Assembly (NCBI GenBank): GCA_020852835.1
Contig: JADZAC010000024.1
Location: 1-49,126 of the forward strand
Direction of reading: 5' to 3'
DNA length: 49,126 nt
Source: Flavobacteriales bacterium
Lineage (GTDB): Bacteria > Bacteroidota > Bacteroidia > Flavobacteriales_F > PHOS-HE28
Both the position numbers and the translations under genes were made by a program. Below the pieces are notes generated by a model. It was not told the origin of the DNA and ran no database searches. It saw only the letters and a list, made by a program, of their open reading frames with translations. Shown one piece after another: positions 48,070 to 49,126 of the stretch (positions are counted from its first letter, which is position 1; each line of letters starts with the position of its first letter).

Positions 48070-48847
48070 ACAGGTGGCCTTGCTGAGCCGCCAGGTGGCC
48101 GCTTTCATCCGCACCGAAAGCCTGCGCTTCACCGAGGCCGAGGTGGAGAACAAAGGACTGAACAACCTGGTGAGCTACGTGGACAAACAGGCCGAACAAC
48201 GCTTTGTGGACGGACTGAAGGAACTGCTGCCCGAGGCCGGCTTCATTGCCGAGGAAGGCACCGGCGAACGCACCGGCGGCCTCAACTGGATCATCGACCC
48301 GCTGGACGGCACCACCAACTTCGTGCACGGAGTGCCCTGCTATTGCACCAGCGTGGCCCTCGTGCAAGGTTCCGAGGTGCTGCTGGGCGTGGTGCTGGAA
48401 GTGACCCGCGATGAATGCTTCAGCGCCTGGCAGGGCGGTGGTGCCTGGCTCAATGGAAAGCCCGTCCGCGTTTCCGGCCGCAGCCACCTGCAAGACAGCC
48501 TGCTTGCCACCGGTTTTCCCTACGACGACTTCGGCTTCGAGAGCGAGTACATGGACCTGCTGCGCGAATTGATGCACCGCACCCGGGGCATCCGCCGCCT
48601 GGGCAGCGCCGCCGCCGACCTGGCCTACGTGGCCTGCGGGCGCTTCGAAGCCTTCTACGAGTATGGCCTCAACAGCTGGGACGTGGCCGCCGGCGTGATC
48701 CTCGTGCGCGAGGCGGGCGGCCGCGTCAGTGGCTTCCACCCCACCAAGGATCCCGTGTTCGATGAGGAGATCGTGGCCAGCAACAGCGCCATCCATGAAG
48801 AACTGCTCGAGGTGATCGAACGCAGCTGGCAGCGCCAGGATTCTTGA
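48047..48847 (+). CDS. Inositol monophosphatase family protein
   Basis: The 266-residue product shows all metal-binding motifs of the family: IAEEGTGE (Glu69/70), WIIDPLDGTTNFVHG (D84 and D87) and GLNSWDVAAGVILVREAGG. It may act on inositol-1-phosphate, PAP/3'-phosphoadenosine (CysQ-like) or fructose-1,6-bisphosphate; the sequence does not decide. It overlaps lgt by 23 bp, so the two are co-transcribed. Confidence 0.9.
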   Translation: MQLQKLTEQVALLSRQVAAFIRTESLRFTEAEVENKGLNNLVSYVDKQAEQRFVDGLKELLPEAGFIAEEGTGERTGGLNWIIDPLDGTTNFVHGVPCYCTSVALVQGSEVLLGVVLEVTRDECFSAWQGGGAWLNGKPVRVSGRSHLQDSLLATGFPYDDFGFESEYMDLLRELMHRTRGIRRLGSAAADLAYVACGRFEAFYEYGLNSWDVAAGVILVREAGGRVSGFHPTKDPVFDEEIVASNSAIHEELLEVIERSWQRQDS

Positions 48848-48954
48848 GGGCGGCGTTTGGGGCACGTTGCCGGGCAACCAAAGCTGCTGGTGATCGGTGG
48901 CGGGGCGCCCCCAGTGGCCGGATCACGCCAGCTTCGGCCAGGGTAAACGCACCC

Positions 48955-49126
48955 AAACTACGGGCCGGCCATATTTCAAACCTGGCTCAATTATGCCGTG
49001 GCCCTTAGAGCCTGTTCAGGATCTCTTCAAACTCGTCCTCCGGTCTCTTTTCCGCCCATGCTTCACCGGAAAATGATCCCGTAGACACCGCTACGCGATG
49101 ATTTTCCGGCTTCGCCTGAACGAAAA
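48955..49126 (+). repeat. Dispersed repeat, copy B, cut by the window edge
   Basis: It carries the same 52-bp flank and the first 120 bp of the inverted-repeat element found at 38615-38829. The left inverted end begins at 49007 with a single T-to-C change. The right inverted end lies outside the window. Direction is the same as copy A. Confidence 0.9.

Noticed and set aside
1-49126. CRISPR arrays, tRNA, rRNA, transposases or phage genes
   Set aside because: I looked for regularly spaced repeats, cloverleaf features and recombinase motifs by eye and found none.

Overview
The window looks like part of a GC-rich genome of the phylum Bacteroidota, probably order Flavobacteriales. Supporting signs are Bacteroidota-type -7 promoter boxes (TAnnTTTG or TAnnTTCG), two secreted proteins with probable type IX secretion (T9SS) C-terminal domains, a transketolase split into two genes, a coiled-coil gene/zapA/rny block, tandem SET-domain genes, and few Shine-Dalgarno sites. 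The first ~1.85 kb is an exception. It is richer in GC, prefers GCG and CTC codons, and has no TTG leucine codon from 862 to ~1850, whereas TTG is common afterwards. The deoxyhypusine synthase-like gene changes style inside its last 18 codons, so the left edge may be an assembly chimera or a recombination junction.

Layout. 1-1.9 kb: a membrane protein and a deoxyhypusine synthase-like gene of foreign style. 1.9-7 kb: an acidic-tailed small protein, a VOC protein, MgtC, then the two transketolase halves with a secreted VWA protein between them. 7-9.3 kb: an ECF sigma factor, a probable membrane regulator and a Spy-like periplasmic protein, then an acidic unknown. 9.4-12.7 kb: a class-III aminotransferase, a Fic gene flanked by 53-bp direct repeats of the aminotransferase 3' end, and convergent lysA. 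12.9-16.5 kb (minus strand): a CoA-binding protein, a sugar epimerase, rny, zapA and a coiled-coil partner. 16.7-21.9 kb: an M23 peptidase, a lipoprotein and FtsK. 22-27.6 kb: an unknown, a T9SS-type intradiol dioxygenase, an OmpA lipoprotein, an SpmA-SpmB-like fusion, and a second ECF sigma factor with a membrane protein. 27.8-32.5 kb: a methyltransferase, two tandem SET proteins, LolA and Kup. 32.5-36.7 kb (minus strand): a tightly packed LemA-TPM-TPM-DnaJ operon, and an isoaspartyl peptidase with a DUF4920-like gene. 36.9-39.3 kb: a secreted protein, a decayed copy of the mutL 5' end, a small membrane protein, and a 0.8-kb non-coding region with a MITE-like element and two long perfect palindromes. 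39.3-44.2 kb: mutL, two rhomboid proteases and an EEP-family protein in overlapping or close order. 44.2-48.8 kb: a TraB/GumN protein, mtaB, lgt and an inositol monophosphatase. A second copy of the repeat runs off the right end.

Most genes are ordinary housekeeping genes. The unusual structure is at the gene borders: the Fic insertion that rebuilds the 3' end of its host gene, the two copies of the non-autonomous inverted-repeat element, the palindrome pair with a shared core, and the mutL leader remnant. I saw no tRNA, rRNA, CRISPR array, transposase or integrase gene.
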